From: Hordeum vulgare subsp. vulgare
Taxonomy: Eukaryota > Streptophyta > Magnoliopsida > Poales > Poaceae
Assembly (NCBI RefSeq): GCF_904849725.1
Contig: NC_058520.1
Coordinates: 321,977,186 to 322,041,185, forward strand
DNA: 64,000 bases
Direction of reading: 5' to 3'
Shown here one piece after another: positions 35,791-47,325 of this stretch; the first letter of the stretch is position 1, and every line of letters starts with the position of its first letter. Below the pieces are notes generated by a model, which had not been told where the DNA came from, did no database searches, and saw only the letters and a program-made list of their open reading frames with translations. A program made the position numbers and the translations under genes.

Positions 35791-37699
35791 TGTTGGAAAT
35801 ATGCCCTAGAAGCAATAATAAATTAGTTATTATTATATTTCCTTGTTCATAATAATCGTTTATTATCCATGCTAGAATTGTATTGATTGGAAACTCAAAT
35901 ACATGTGTGGATACATAGACAACACACTGTCCCTAGTGAGCCTCTAGTTGACTAGTTCGTTGATCAAACATGGTCAAGGTTTCCTGGCCATAGGCAAGTG
36001 TTGTCACTTGATAACGAGATCACATCATTAGGAGAATCATGTGATGGACAAACCCAAATTATATATGTAGCATATTGATCGTGTCATTTTATTGCTATTG
36101 TTTTATGCGTGTCAAAGTATTTATTCCTATGACCATGAGATCATATAACTCACTGGCACCGGAGGAATACCTTGTGTGTATCAAACGTCACAACGTAACT
36201 GGGTGATTATAAAGGTACTCTACAGGTATCTCCCAAGGTGTCCGTTGAGTTATTATGGATCAAGACTGGGATTTGTCACTCCGTGTGATGGAGAGGTATC
36301 TCGGGGCCCACTCAGTAATACAACATCACACACAAGCCTTGCAAGAAATGTGACTAAGTGTAAATCACGGGATCTTGTATTACGGAACGAGTAAAGAGAC
36401 TTGCCGGTAACGAGATTGAAATAGGTATGCGGATACCGACGATCGAATCTTGGGCAAGTAACATACCGAAGGACAAAGGGAATGATATACGGGATTATAT
36501 GAATCCTTCACACTGAGGTTCAACCGATAATATATTCGGAGAATATGTAGGATCCAATATGGGCATCCAGGTCCCGCTATTGGATATTGACCGAGGTGTG
36601 CCTCGGGGCATGTCTACATAGTTCTCGAACCCACAGGGTGTGCACACTTAAGGTTTGATGATGTTTTAGTATAGTGGAGTTATATGTGTGGTTACCAAAT
36701 GTTGTTCGGAGTCCTGGATGACATCACGGACATCACAAGGGTTTACAGAATGGTCCGGAAACGAAGATTGATATATAGAATGGCTTCATTTGGTTACCGG
36801 AAGGTTTTCGGGCATTACCGGGAATGTACCGAGAGTGACGAATGGGTTCCGGCAGTTCACCGGGAGGGGGGCAACCCACCCGAGGGAAGCCCAATGGCCC
36901 TAGTGGTGGTGCACCAGCCCTTAGTGGGCTGGTGGGACAACCCAAGAGGGCCTTGGCGCCAGGGAAAGAAAACCAAAGAAAAAGAAAAAAAAAGGTGGGA
37001 AGGAAGAGAAGGACTCCACTTTCCAATCCTAATTGGAGTAGGATTGGAGTAGGACTCCTCCTCTCCCTTGGATGGCGCACACTAGAGGGCTTGTCCCTCA
37101 AGAAAAGCCTCCTCCCCCTCCATCCTATATAATGTTTTGATTTAGGGCTGATTTGGGACAACTTTTTGCCACGTGCAACTCAGATCTAGACACCATAGTT
37201 CTTCCTCTAGATCGGATTTCTGCAGAGCTCGGGCGGAGCCCTACAGGAGTAGATCGCCGGCACCACCGGAGCGCCGTCACGCTGCCGGAAAACTCATCTA
37301 CAGGAGTAGATCGTCACCACCATCGGATTTCTGCGGAGCTCGGGCGGAGCCCTAAAGGAGTAGATCGTCACCACCACCGGAGCGCCATCTTGCTTGCTGG
37401 ATCAAGAAGGCTGAGATCATCATCGAGTTGTATGTGTGCAGAACGCGGAGGTGCCGTCAATTCGGCACTAGATCGGAACGGATTGTGGGACGGATCGCGG
37501 GACGGTTCGTGGGATGGTTCGTGGGGCAGATTGAGGGACGTGAAGATGTTCCACTACATGGACCGTGTTTCTTAACGCTTCCTGTTGTGCGCTCTACAAG
37601 GGTACATAGATCCAAATCTCCTCTCATAGATGGAAATCACCATGATAGGTCTTCGTGTGCGTAGGAAAATATTTGTTTCCCATGCAACATTCCCCGTCA
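35791..37699 (+). repeat. 3' LTR of the Angela-like element
   Basis: 1909 bp, 79 bp longer than the 5' LTR mainly because of a local duplication near 37.2-37.4 kb. It ends CGTCA before target duplication ACGCC. Confidence 0.9.
37212..37368 (+). repeat. Local tandem duplication in the Angela-like 3' LTR
   Basis: A block of about 46 bp beginning GGATTTCTGC(A/G)GAGCTCGG occurs at 37212-37256 and again at 37323-37368, with GGAGTAGATCG repeated three times (about 37246, 37301 and 37358). The 5' LTR has a single copy, so the duplication postdates insertion or arose during it. Confidence 0.75.
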
Positions 37700-38514
37700 A
37701 CGCCTAACTGTCTAGAGGATGCACGGTCCTCAAAGGTAAAAGGCTTCAGTTCCACACAGGAAAAATTCTTAAGTGATGCTCAATCATTTGGTTTTTGGTA
37801 TTTGGTTTGGTGTTTGGGGTATTTACTCCCTGATGATTTACTCTCGAAGACTCTGAGGAATTTGGGTTTCTCTAAATGACAAGTGTCGGTTTCTCGCGGA
37901 GCAGCCAACCAGCTAATGGTTGCCGGGGGCGGGTATTTATAGCCTCGGAGCATCCCGACATGATTTGACATAAATGCCCTTAAATATTATAACCGTTGGT
38001 GTGGATAAGATCGGTGATGTGGCGCGAATTGCAGCAAAGGTCGGGACCCTTAACTGTGAGAGTCCTCATCTCTCTCATATTCCTCACTTGAGGCTTTTGG
38101 TAGGATTAGGCTTGGGTTGAGCATCATGAGGAAATTCATTCCGAAGTGTTACCTCGACCCTCTTTAACAGTACAGTGTTCATATGACTCAAGAGTGAAGA
38201 AAATGAAACAGAAAGAATAAATCTTCATGCTTCAAAGTCTTCGGATAGTTTTATTTTAGGACACATCGAGTTCCTCATCTTCAATATATTCATGAGGAAT
38301 ATCAATTTCATCGCAATTTGTTCGCGATCAAATTCTTCAGCAGAAGACCAATTTCTTCAGCCGAAGAAATAGATTTTTATTGATCGATATTCATCATATA
38401 TTTCAAACTCCTCAGCGACTTACAGATCTTGTGTACACTCATGAACACATTAGATACTTAACCTATAAGTATTCAAGACACCAAAATCATTAAGGGGCAC
38501 TAGATGCAATTACA

Positions 38515-39700
38515 ATAGTTAAGATGGAAAGGCAGTCCCCGAGTCCTGCTCTGGGGTGTCGACTGTTCATTGACTGAAAGTAGGGCAGATACATACGTAC
38601 ACTTTTCAACCGTAAAAAGGGTGGAGGAGTTCTGTGTTCCATGGCCGCTCTGTCTCAGAGTCGGGGCATCCTGCTTGTTCTTTCTAGCCTTGTGAGCATC
38701 GTTCCAATAGTAGGCATTATTGCTCAGAGCTTTGCTGATGGTGAACGGGCCTTCCCATGGGGCGGACAACTTGTGTTGGCCGGTTGTCCATTAGATCAGC
38801 CAGAGCACGAGGTCACCCTCTCGGAATGAGGGTGGCTTGACCCGCTGGCTGTGGTAGCGGCGCACGACCTGCTGATACATGGCTGTTTTGGACAGCACCA
38901 GCTCGCGTGCCTCCTCGAGGTGGTCGACGACGTCTTCTCTAGCCTCCTTTGCGTCGGCCTCGATGTACGGGGTGACCCGAGGTGAATCGAACTCGACGTT
39001 GGTGGGGATGACCGCCTCGGCCCCATATACCTAGAAGAATGGAGTGAAACGGGTCGACCGGTTGGGCGTGGTTCGCAGGCTCCCATAGCATAGCCGACAG
39101 TTCCTCGCCCCAGGCGCTAGACGAGTGATCGAGCGGCTCGACTAGCCTAGGCTTAAGGTCGGTCAGGATGAGTCCATTTGTCTGCTTGTCCTGGCAGTTT
39201 GACTGCGGTGGGCCACTGATGCGAGGTCCAGCCGAACTCCATTCTCGCTGCAGTAGAGGGCGAGCGCACCCTTCGAGAAATTGGTGTCGTTGTCGGTGAT
39301 GATGATGTTGGGGAGGCCATAGCGGACGGCGATGTCCTTGATGAAAGTGACGGTCATCGGGTCGTTGTTTCTTAATCGGCCGAGCCTCGGTCCACTTTGT
39401 GAATTTGTCGACGGCCACCAAAAGATGTGTCACACCGCCTTAGGCGGTCTTGAACGAACCTACCATGTCCAGGCCCCACACGGAAAACAACCATGTGAGG
39501 GAGATGGTTTGCACAGCCGCAGCCGGCTGGTGGCTGCGTGCCTTCAAGCACTGACAACCGTTGCACTTGTCGACTAGCTCCTTGGCGTCCTTTAGAGCAG
39601 TCGGCCAGTAGAACCCATGGTGGAATGCCTTGGCCACCAGGGAGCGTTAGGCAGAGTGGTGGCCGCACTCTCCCTGGTGGATGTTGCGGAGGATCTCGCG
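38515..39700 (-). pseudogene. Integrase of the RIRE2/Retand-like element
   Basis: On the minus strand: a CHHC-type finger remnant (CNGCQCLKARSHQP), then core motifs WGLDMVGSFKTA (first Asp), VAVDKFTKWTEA, and IITDNDTNFSKG, where the Asp is kept in a ITDN(D/G)TNF-type motif. The C-terminal segment (EGPFTISKALSNNAYY) comes last. At least three frame changes separate these pieces. The third catalytic Glu lies in a scrambled stretch and cannot be placed with confidence. Confidence 0.75.
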
Positions 39701-39802
39701 GCCTTTGTCCGGCTCGATGCAGCACTCGAAGACTCCAGACACGATGCGCTTCACGAGCTCATTATTGATGACGGTGTGGGCGGCAGAACGCCTTTGGATA
39801 TG

Positions 39803-40333
39803 TCAGGCCTCGAACTCGTTGGCAGGTAGAGTGCCGCTTTCTAGGTACTCGAGGAAGGGTTGTCCCCGAGATGGGGCCATGACCACGGCGAGCACGTCTA
39901 TCGTGCCTTCTACTTGGGCGTGAGCAGTTGGCGGCTGGCCGGATGCCACAACCCCCGATTCGGACAGGAGGGGCCCCGAGGGAGGGTCGTCAGCCCCCGA
40001 GTGAGTTGGAGTAGGCGGCAGACCTACTGGAGCAGGCCTCGGGTCGGTTGGTGCAAGCGGCTGGCAGCCGAAGCATAGGATGCGTTGGACGCCGATCTCC
40101 CTGGCAAGCCGGAGGCCATGGGTGAGCGCTTTGTATTCCGCCACGTTGTTTGATGCGGTGAAGTGGATCTGCATGACGTACTGCAACAGGTCTCCCTTGG
40201 GGGAGGAGAGAACGATGTCGACTCCGAGGCCGGTGCGCATCTTCAATACATCGAAGTGCATGCACCAATGGGTGGAGTTAGGAGGCGGCGGCAGGTACTC
40301 CATCTTCGCCCAGTCGACACGGAAGTCTGCCAA
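39803..40333 (-). pseudogene. Additional RNase H domain (aRNH) of the RIRE2/Retand-like element
   Basis: A second RNase H-like segment between the RT-linked RNase H and integrase: WCMHFDVLKMRTGLGVDIVL, ASNNVAEYKALTHGLRLA. Tat/Retand-lineage gypsy elements carry such an extra domain, which supports the lineage call. The Asp of strand 1 and the Glu of NNVAEY are visible. The frame then changes near 40.07 kb. Confidence 0.7.
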
Positions 40334-40363
40334 TGCTTGTGACTTAACGGTAGTGCAGGACTC

Positions 40364-42020
40364 TTACGTGATGTTGTGGTCGGCCAGCTGGATGGCCCAC
40401 TTGGCGATGCGGCCGACCGCATCCCTATTGCCCATGACCTCCCCAAGGGGAGCAGTGCTCACCATCGTGACCTGGTACTCCTCGAAGTAGTGCTTGAGGT
40501 TCCGGGCCGCTAGGAACACTCCATAGCACATCTTTTGGTAGTGCGGATAGTTTTGCTCGAGGCAGACAACACCTTGCTCAAGTAGTATACCGGTCGCTGG
40601 ATCGGCTAGGCTCGGCCCGACTCTGAGCACTCTATCGCAATGATGATGCTGACGACGCGGTTGGTTGCCGCAATGTAGAGGAGCATCGGCTCTTTGTCCG
40701 CCAGTGCGGCCAGCACTGACGCTGTCTTCAACGCGCGCTTGAGGCCGTGCTGGGCCTCGTCGGCTTCGTTGCCTTAGACAAAGTTGTCTGCTTTCTTGAG
40801 CAGGTGGTAGAGCGGGAGGGCCTTCTCTCCTAGTCGGCTGATGAAGCGGCTGAGGGAAGCAGGGCAACCGGTGACCTTCTGGACACATACTAGGTTAGTC
40901 GGCCGGGCCATTCACTCGATGGCCCGAATCTTCCCCGGGTTTGCCTCGATCCCTCGTTCAGAAATGAGGAAGCCGAGGAGCTGGCTGGCTGGCACGCCGA
41001 ACACACACTTTTTTGGGTTCAGCCGGATCTCGAACTCGCGCAGGCTCACGAAGGTCTCTTTGAGATCATCCAGGCGGGTGCGGCTTTCTTTGGTTTTGAC
41101 CGCAACATCGTCTACATAGACGTGTACGTTGCGGCCAAGCTGCGTGTAGAGGTATCGCTGCATGCAGCGCTAGAATATGGCACTGACATTTTTCAGCCCG
41201 AACGTCATTGTAATGTAATAAAACACCCCGAAGGGTGTGATGAAAGCTGTCCTCAGCCGATCGACTCGATTTAGCTTGATATGGTGGTAGCCTGAATAGG
41301 CGTCCAGGAAGTACAATAGCTCATAGCCGACCGTCGAGTTGATCACTTGATCGATATGGGGCTGAGCAAATGGACCCTTGGGGCATGCCTTGTTTAGGCT
41401 CGTGTATTCGATACACATGCACCAAGTATTATTTTTCTTCAACACCAGGACAGGGTTCAACAACTAGTCTGGGTGGAAGACTTCCATGATGAAGCCGGCT
41501 GCTAGCAGTCGGGCAACTTCTTCACCGATGGTTTTCCGCTTCTCCTCACAGAAGCGGTGCAAGGGTTGCATGACCGGTTTTGCGTCTGGGCGGACGTGGA
41601 GAAAGTGCTCGGCGAACTTCCTCGGGACTCTTGGCATATCCTTTGGGGACGATGCAAATATATCCCGATTCTCACCAAGGAAGTCGACGAGCTCGCTTTC
41701 CTATTTGTCGGTGTGGCCGGCCCCCACCAGGATGTACTTGCCAGTGGGGTCGCCCTGGTCCAGAGGGACCTTCTTGGTGTAATTGCGAGTGGTCGGCACG
41801 AACTGGGCCTCCGCAGCCGGCTGCTTCAGCTTGGGCTCGAGGATGGCGGCCGGCTCGCGGGCGAGGGCCATGAGCCGATCGATCCGTCGCTGCTCCTCGG
41901 TGATGATGAGCGACTCGGGTAGTTTGGAGCCGGCCAGAGCGCACTCGAATGACTTCTTGTAATTGACCGTGACAGTGATGATCCTGTGCGGGCCTGGCAG
42001 CTTCATCTTCAGATAGGCGT
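40364..42020 (-). pseudogene. Reverse transcriptase and first RNase H of the RIRE2/Retand-like element
   Basis: On the minus strand from 42020: a protease-to-RT linker (KLPGPHRIITVTVNYKKSFEC), RT motifs LNPVLVLKKNN, LLYFLDAYSGYHHIKL, FITPFGVFYYITMTFGLKN, and the catalytic YVDDVAVKT (about 41103-41127). The RT connection and the RT-linked RNase H follow in broken frames. Premature stops include TAG at 41701-41703, 41464-41466 and 41170-41172, and TGA near 40909-40911. The short-LTR copia and SIRE B insertions cut it off upstream. Confidence 0.8.
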
Positions 42021-42161
42021 TGTTAGGATATGCAATTTGTATTCCCATGAGGCCATAGGCCGATATATATACATGTACAGGTGTGGACTATATGTAGGAA
42101 ACCCCTTATACAATGGGATAAGTACGAAGGGGTACATGGCTATATTATATATACTCTAACA
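42021..42161 (-). repeat. 3' LTR of the short-LTR copia
   Basis: 141 bp, TGTTAGGATATGC...ACTCTAACA. The GCCCCCTCAAACTCATGG that follows is the reverse complement of its polypurine tract. It is AT-rich with several TATATA words, the probable promoter and polyadenylation region. Confidence 0.88.
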
Positions 42162-42388
42162 GCCCCCTCAAACTCATGGTGGATGAACAACACTGAGTTT
42201 GGAAAGATAGAAGCCATGTTGCGCTCTAGTCTGGGCCTTCGTCAGGAAATCCGCCAACTATAACTCGGAAGGCACATACTCAAGAGCAATAACCTGATCA
42301 TGCACACCAACACACACATAGAACGCATCAACACCAATGTGCTTGGTGAGCTCGTGCTTCACAGGATCGCGCGCAATGCTAATATCAC

Positions 42389-43811
42389 CTACACTGTCAG
42401 ATAAAAGAGAGTAGGTGTAGTGACAGAAACACCAAAATCCTGGAGTAACCACCGTAACCAAGTCACCTCTGCCGTCAAAAGAGCCATTGCTCGCAACTTC
42501 GCCTCTACACTCGAACGTGAATCTGCGGTCTGTTTCTTCGTCTTCCGGGCAATGAGAGAACCACCAAGAAAAACACAGTAAGCAGAAAGTGAACGGCGAT
42601 TTGAAGGATCACTAGCCCACGTAGCATCCGAATAGGCTCGAAGCTGTAAAGAACTGGAGCAACAAAAGAATAGACGGTGAGAGATCATGCCCCTAAGATA
42701 TCGGATAACACGAAGGAGGTGGCTATAATGAACCGAGGTGGGAGCAGAGACAAACTGACTCAGAATATGAACCGGATAAGAGATATCCGGACGAGTGATA
42801 GCTAGATAGACAAGACTACCAACAAGATGACGATAACGCATTGGGTCAGGCAGGGGGTCACCATCAGTATCACGGAGGTGAACATTGAGCTCCATGGGAG
42901 TCTCCACAATGCGCTCGTCAGTAAGAGCAGCACGAGCAAGAAGATCCTGGATATACTTTTCCTGGGATATAAAAAGCCAATGGAGGTAGAAGAGATTTCA
43001 ATCCCAAGAAAGTAGCGAAGAGGTCCCAGATCAGACATAAGAAACTGTTTACTAAGACTGGCCTTTACAAAGGCAATATACTCGGGGTCATCACCAGTGA
43101 TGATCATGTCATCAACATAGAGAAGAAGAAGAGTCCGACCACGAGGAGAAAGGTGGACAAACAACGCTGGATCATCAGCACTGGTTGAAAAACCAGCGGC
43201 AGTTACCAGAAAGGCAAAACGCTCAAACTACGCGCGGGGGGCTTGCTTAAGGCCATAGAGAGAGCGACGAAGACGACATACCATGCCATCAGGAACAAAA
43301 TACCCAAGTGGTGGTTGCATGTACACCTCCTCACACAGCTCACCATTAAGAAATACATTCTTAACATCAAGCTGAGATACAGACCAGTGGCGTGGAGAGT
43401 CCACGACAAGAAGTGTACGAATAGTGGTCATATGGCCACATGAGCAAAAGTCTCGTCATAATCACGACCATGCTCCTGCTGAAACCTACGAGCCACAAGA
43501 CGAGCTTTGTAACGCTCAAGAGAACCATCGAAGCGAGTCTTAACCTTGTGGACCCACATACAAGTGATTGGATGGACACCGGGGGGAAGGGAAACAAGAT
43601 CCCATGTACAAGTGTGTTCAAGAGCAGCAATCTCCTCTGCCATCGCAAACTGCCATTCAGGATGAACAAGAGCCTGACGATAGGAAGTCGGCTCAAGAAT
43701 AGCAGCACCAGCGGTGGGAAATCCAAGGCGATCAACAGGCGGTCGAGGACGAGAACGCAAGCCATAGGTAGGCTGAGACGAGAATGACGACACATCCGCA
43801 CAGTCATCCAC
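42389..43811 (-). pseudogene. Reverse transcriptase and RNase H of the short-LTR copia
   Basis: RT on the minus strand: KTRFDGSLERYKARLVARRF, QLDVKNVFLNGELCEEVYM, LRRSLYGLKQAPRA, then TAG at 43228-43230 where related elements have Trp, then the catalytic LLLLYVDDMIITGDD and LGPLRYFLGIEI. RNase H follows: LRAYSDATWASDPSNRRS and SRSSVEAKLRAMA, a diverged version of the usual acidic motif. There are frameshifts at about 43.43, 43.2 and 42.85 kb. Inactive. Confidence 0.85.
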
Positions 43812-43835
43812 ATGACGTGAACGATGAGTTTAACA

Positions 43836-44970
43836 CTAAGGAAAAGATGGAACAATGCAAGGAGGGATCGCCAAGGTACAATCGGGGGGGGGGGGTGAAG
43901 ACGAAGAAGTCACCAGAGAAGAAAGGGCAGAATCCGGTGACATGCTAGGAGAGGAAACCATGGGAGATGGTGGCGGCAAATCGGCAAGAGGTGGAGAAGC
44001 AGAGGTAGCAGAGCGAATAGACAAAGGCTCGATGGGGGTGAGAGGTGTGTCAGGAAAAGTGAGGAAAGAGATATTCTCCACTGATAAAGTCGAGTAAGAT
44101 GGGCGCGGGTAGAAGGGACGAGACTCATCAAAAGTCACATCCCGAGAGATTCGCATCCGACGACCGATACGATCCCAACAACAATAGCCCTTATGCCCAT
44201 CACTATAGCCTAAGAAGACACACTCAACAGATTGAGCGGTCAGTTTGGTGCATTCTCGAGAGGCAAGAAGAACATAGCAAACACAACCATACAAGCGAAG
44301 CATCGAATAATCGGGAGAACGATCAAAAAGACGCTGAAAGGAACACCACCGTGTAGAGCAGCAGAAGGTTGTAGATTGATGAGATAGGTGGAGGTAGAGA
44401 CGGCCTCAGCCCAAAAATGAGGCGGGACAGAGGCATCAATCATCAATGCATGAGCCGTCTCAAGAAGGTGACGATGCTTGCACTCAGCCACGCCATTCTG
44501 AGCATGAGCACCATGACAAGAGAATTGAGAAAGAGTCCCTTGCTCAGCAAGAACACCATGCAACATCTTAGAAATATACTCGTCAGCGGAGTCATCACGA
44601 AACACATGAATGTGTGAAGAGAACTGAGTGTGAACCATGGAAACAAAATGCTTATAAATAGACAACACCTCACTACGAGAAGTCATAAAATAAAGCCATG
44701 TGTAACGAGAGAAATCATCTATGAAAATAATATAGTAGTGATGACCCCCTTTCAAAGTGAAGGGAGCCGGATCCCATACATCAAAATGGACTAAACCAAA
44801 AGGATACTTAGACACCGACTCATTATGTGAATATGGTAACTGAATCTGTTTGCCAATACGACAACCCTGACATTCTAAAGAGACATCTCCTGAGATAGAC
44901 CCTAGAAGACCTCGACGAACTAAGGACGACAAACGAGAACCACAAAGATGACCAAGTCGATGATGTCACT
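43836..44970 (-). pseudogene. Integrase of the short-LTR copia
   Basis: The pre-integrase zinc-finger motif HHRLGH is preceded by TGA (44966-44968) at a probable Trp. CQGCRIGKQ follows, then the core with Asp in HFDVWDPAP, Asp in FRDDSADEY and Glu in NGVAECKHRH, so the catalytic triad is kept. The C-terminal part has ECVFLGYSDGHKGYCC and a Pro/Ser-rich linker to RT. Frame breaks occur near 44.30 kb and 43.84 kb. Confidence 0.85.
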
Positions 44971-45121
44971 GCTGGAAGGAACCGGTAGCGGAGGCGACCA
45001 AAGCGGAGGAACTAACGATAGTGGTGGCAGCGGAAGGAACATGAAGCCAATCTAACTCCCAAAGACCCTGAGAATCAAGGTGGCGAGGGCGAGCCCCAAC
45101 CAGAGTGTGCGTGCGACGGTC

Positions 45122-46566
45122 CTAGACAGAACAAGAGTCAACGTCAAGGATGACGCGACAACCAGAATCAGTAAGTTGACCAGCGGAAAGTAGATTCATG
45201 GTAAGTCGAGGAACATGAGCAACATCAGGGACATAATAAGAAGGAGTGGTAAGATTGCCTCTACTAGCAACAGAAAGAGGAGTACCATCAGCAGTGGGGA
45301 CATGAACAGGATAATCAAGCGATCGAAGAGAGGCCAAAGTTGAAGAATGAAAAGTCATATGAAAAGAAGCTCCAGTGTCCAGAACCTGTGGGGATGTACC
45401 TGACTGTGTAGAAGGTGGTTTCTCAGTGCAGGAAGCATCAGTCACAGAACCAACAGTACCCGTCGAGGAAGAACCTGAAGCAGCGAGCAGACGCTTAAGT
45501 CTCAGACTATCCTGCTCAGTAAAAGCGGTGGCTGAAGATGTCGAGGTAGTAGACGAAGTCCGTGAAGATGATGATCGCACTTTACGCTGGTGTTTCTTCT
45601 TCTAGAAGCACTGAGACTCGACATGACCATACAGGTTGCAGTCGCCGCAATGTGGGCGGCGGCGGCCCGAGCCGCTAGGAGGAGTGGGAAAGAGTGGCTG
45701 AGCACTCGATCAAGAAGGAGTCGGTGCATCATGTGGCATAGTGGGAGCTCGAGCAGCGAGCACATAGGGAACCTCTAGTAAACCAATGCCATGTAAGCGA
45801 GTCTCCTCAGCATGAATCTCAGAAAGCGGCTCCACGAGAGAAATACAACCACAAGAAAATAACTGAGCACGCCTGGGCTCAAACTCCTTACGGAACTGAG
45901 ACAAGAACTCATAGACACGATGAAACTCCAAATTGGCCTCCACAGCCTGGCAACACGGGCAAGTACGACAACCAGCACTGCGGAGAGAATCAAGCTGGTG
46001 CCAGATAGCACAACTCTGTGCATAGAAATCATCAATAGTGGAGTCACCCTGCTGAAGAGCATGCTCCTGACGGACCACACAGAGGTATAAGGCATCACCA
46101 GAGGGCTCATAGCGCTGACGAAGACAGGTCCACATCTCAAATACAGTAGGAAGGCACAGAACCTCAGAGGAAAAGTGAGGCAGAACACTAGCAGTGAGAA
46201 TAGCTGCAGCACGAGCATCATCATCAAGCCACTCAGTGTAAATAGACAAAGCACCATGATATGCATGAAGAGCCTCCTCATAAGTCAAAACCTGCCCATC
46301 ATAAGTACAAAGAGCAGCCTCATCAGCAAGCTTAGCTGCATCCTTCGCAACCTGATTAGCATCTGTAGGATGAACCACTGGCGTCGACGGAGTGGGGGCC
46401 ACAGGAGGAACCAGACGTGGCAGACAACCGACCTCACGAGAAAGAAAGCCCCATAGACGGATGCGATGCATGTGAATGCGCATGAAGCCAATGAACTCGG
46501 GTCGTTAGTACCATCAAAAATCACCGGAAAACGAGGAAAAACAACATAGCCCGATGCAGCAGACAT
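45122..46566 (-). pseudogene. gag and protease of the short-LTR copia
   Basis: ATG on the minus strand at 46566 (MSAASGYVVFP). A frame change near 46.45 kb leads into the copia gag core (LPTVFEMWTCLRQRYEP, RQEHALQQGDSTIDDFYAQ). The CCHC zinc knuckle CGDCNLYGHVESQC lies at 45649-45608, with TAG at 45602-45604 just after it. The protease active site is VLDTGASFHM (about 45.38 kb), followed by PRLTMNLLSAGQL. TAG at 45122-45124 ends the segment before integrase. Gag packages the RNA and protease matures the polyprotein. Confidence 0.85.
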
Positions 46567-46584
46567 TTTTTAGTCAACATCCCT

Positions 46585-46760
46585 CAGAGAGTCACATGAT
46601 CAGCTGCAGCACGAGCAACCAACAGAGAGTCACGGGATCAGATGCATCACGGGATCAACAGAGATTCACGAGATCAACTGCAACACGAGCAGCCAACAGG
46701 GAGTCGCGGGATCAGCTGCAGCACGGGATCAACACAGAGTCATGGGATCTAGCGATAGGA
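46585..46760 (-). repeat. Degenerate tandem repeat in the leader of the short-LTR copia
   Basis: Words such as GAGTCACGGGATCAG, CTGCAGCACGAGCA and CACGGGATCAACA recur four to five times just upstream of the gag start. The unit is roughly 60 bp and imperfect. Confidence 0.65.
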
Positions 46761-47183
46761 GACCACGAGATCCAACTTGACGAGGAGACCACGAGATCTG
46801 GCGGAACCCGAACCAGCAGGGATTGACCAGGAGACCACGAGATCTAGAACGACAACTGGCGTGGACGGCGGCTGCTGGCATGGACGGTGGCTGAAGTGGA
46901 CGAGATACGGTGAGGGCGCGGACGAGGAGCTTGTGGATGCGAACAGGGCGATGAAATCCGGCGGGATTGTGGCAACGAGATCCAACGGGGTTGTGGCGTC
47001 GGGGTCGGGTTGCTCTCTTATGACGAGAGCCCGAGATTGAGCGCCCCTCGCCTCGAGTTCCACGGGACTCGGGCAGGGGATAGAGCAGAACTCGGGAAGA
47101 AGAGACAACTGCGGCTCTGTAAAAGATTGGATCGGAAAGAGCACGAGTTGCGCGTGCAGAAAAGAACCTAGGCTCTAATACCA
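46761..47183 (-). other. 5' leader and primer binding site of the short-LTR copia
   Basis: GC-rich leader without a credible ORF. Next to the LTR the minus strand reads TGGTATTAGAGCC (47171-47183), the tRNA-Met primer site with one change. Confidence 0.7.
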
Positions 47184-47325
47184 TGGTAGGAATATGCAAC
47201 TTGTATTCCCATGAGGCCATAGGCCGATATATATACATGTACATGTGTGGACTATATGCAGGAAACCCCTTATACAATGGGATAAGTACGAAGGGGTACA
47301 TGCCTATATTATATATACTCTAACA
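47184..47325 (-). repeat. 5' LTR of the short-LTR copia
   Basis: 142 bp, plus-strand TGGTAGGAATATGC...ACTCTAACA. It differs from 42021-42161 at about seven positions, including one in the terminal TGTTAGG/TGGTAGG. Confidence 0.85.

Larger units (their letters stand above)
30224..37699 (+). mobile_element. Angela/BARE-type copia element without intact ORFs
   Basis: 7476 bp with target duplications ACGCC (30219-30223 and 37700-37704), LTRs of 1830 and 1909 bp starting TGTTGGAAATATG(C/T)CCTAGA and ending CGTCA or CATCA, and a 3.7-kb internal region. The LTR start and the CCCACC...GGGGGGGCAACCC-type block near the middle are characteristic of Angela/BARE/WIS. The internal region is shorter than the roughly 5 kb of autonomous members and has no frame longer than about 90 codons, so it is a degenerate or internally deleted copy. 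Confidence 0.9.
7517..38514 (-). mobile_element. SIRE-lineage (Maximus/Inga-like) copia retrotransposon 'SIRE A', nested host
   Basis: The full element has both LTRs and perfect 5-bp target duplications ATAGT (7512-7516 and 38515-38519). Read on the minus strand: 5' LTR (38514-37705 plus 30223-29635, split), tRNA-Met-type primer site, gag (29565-29189 then 19003 onward, split), protease, integrase, RT, RNase H, a 1.4-kb spacer, an env-position ORF, polypurine tract and 3' LTR. Removing the two nested elements leaves roughly 13.3 kb. Gene order, the long coiled-coil gag and the ORF after RNase H place it in the SIRE lineage of copia; it resembles Triticeae Maximus. Confidence 0.88.
29635..38514 (-). 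repeat. 5' LTR of SIRE A, split by the Angela-like element
   Basis: The two LTR pieces are 29635-30223 and 37705-38514, together about 1.40 kb and collinear with 7517-8918. They are separated by a complete Angela-like element with target duplication ACGCC. The LTR outer end ...GCAATTACA is followed by target duplication ATAGT. TATAAATA is kept at 37934-37941 on the minus strand. Confidence 0.88.
38515..42020 (-). mobile_element. RIRE2/Retand-like gypsy fragment carrying decayed pol
   Basis: A minus-strand gypsy internal region between the SIRE A and short-LTR copia insertions. It continues at low coordinates as 7096-7511 and would continue beyond the SIRE B insertion outside the window. Neither LTR is visible. 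GC content and codon use (GCC/GGC-rich) differ clearly from the AT-rich neighbours and match the RIRE2-like group of grass gypsy elements. Confidence 0.75.
42021..47325 (-). mobile_element. Short-LTR copia retrotransposon
   Basis: 5305 bp with LTRs of only 141-142 bp, a tRNA-Met-type primer site, and gag-protease-integrase-RT-RNase H on the minus strand. Target duplications GGCGT (42016-42020) and CGCGT (47326-47330) differ at one base. The last base of the right duplication is the first base of the SIRE B LTR. The order and very short LTRs resemble Ale/Retrofit-like or Hopscotch-like copia elements; no exact family is assigned. Confidence 0.88.

Noticed and set aside
38939..39433. 164-codon minus-strand frame as one protein
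   Set aside because: Only its first part matches integrase; the rest is out of phase with the recognisable integrase pieces, so it mixes two phases.
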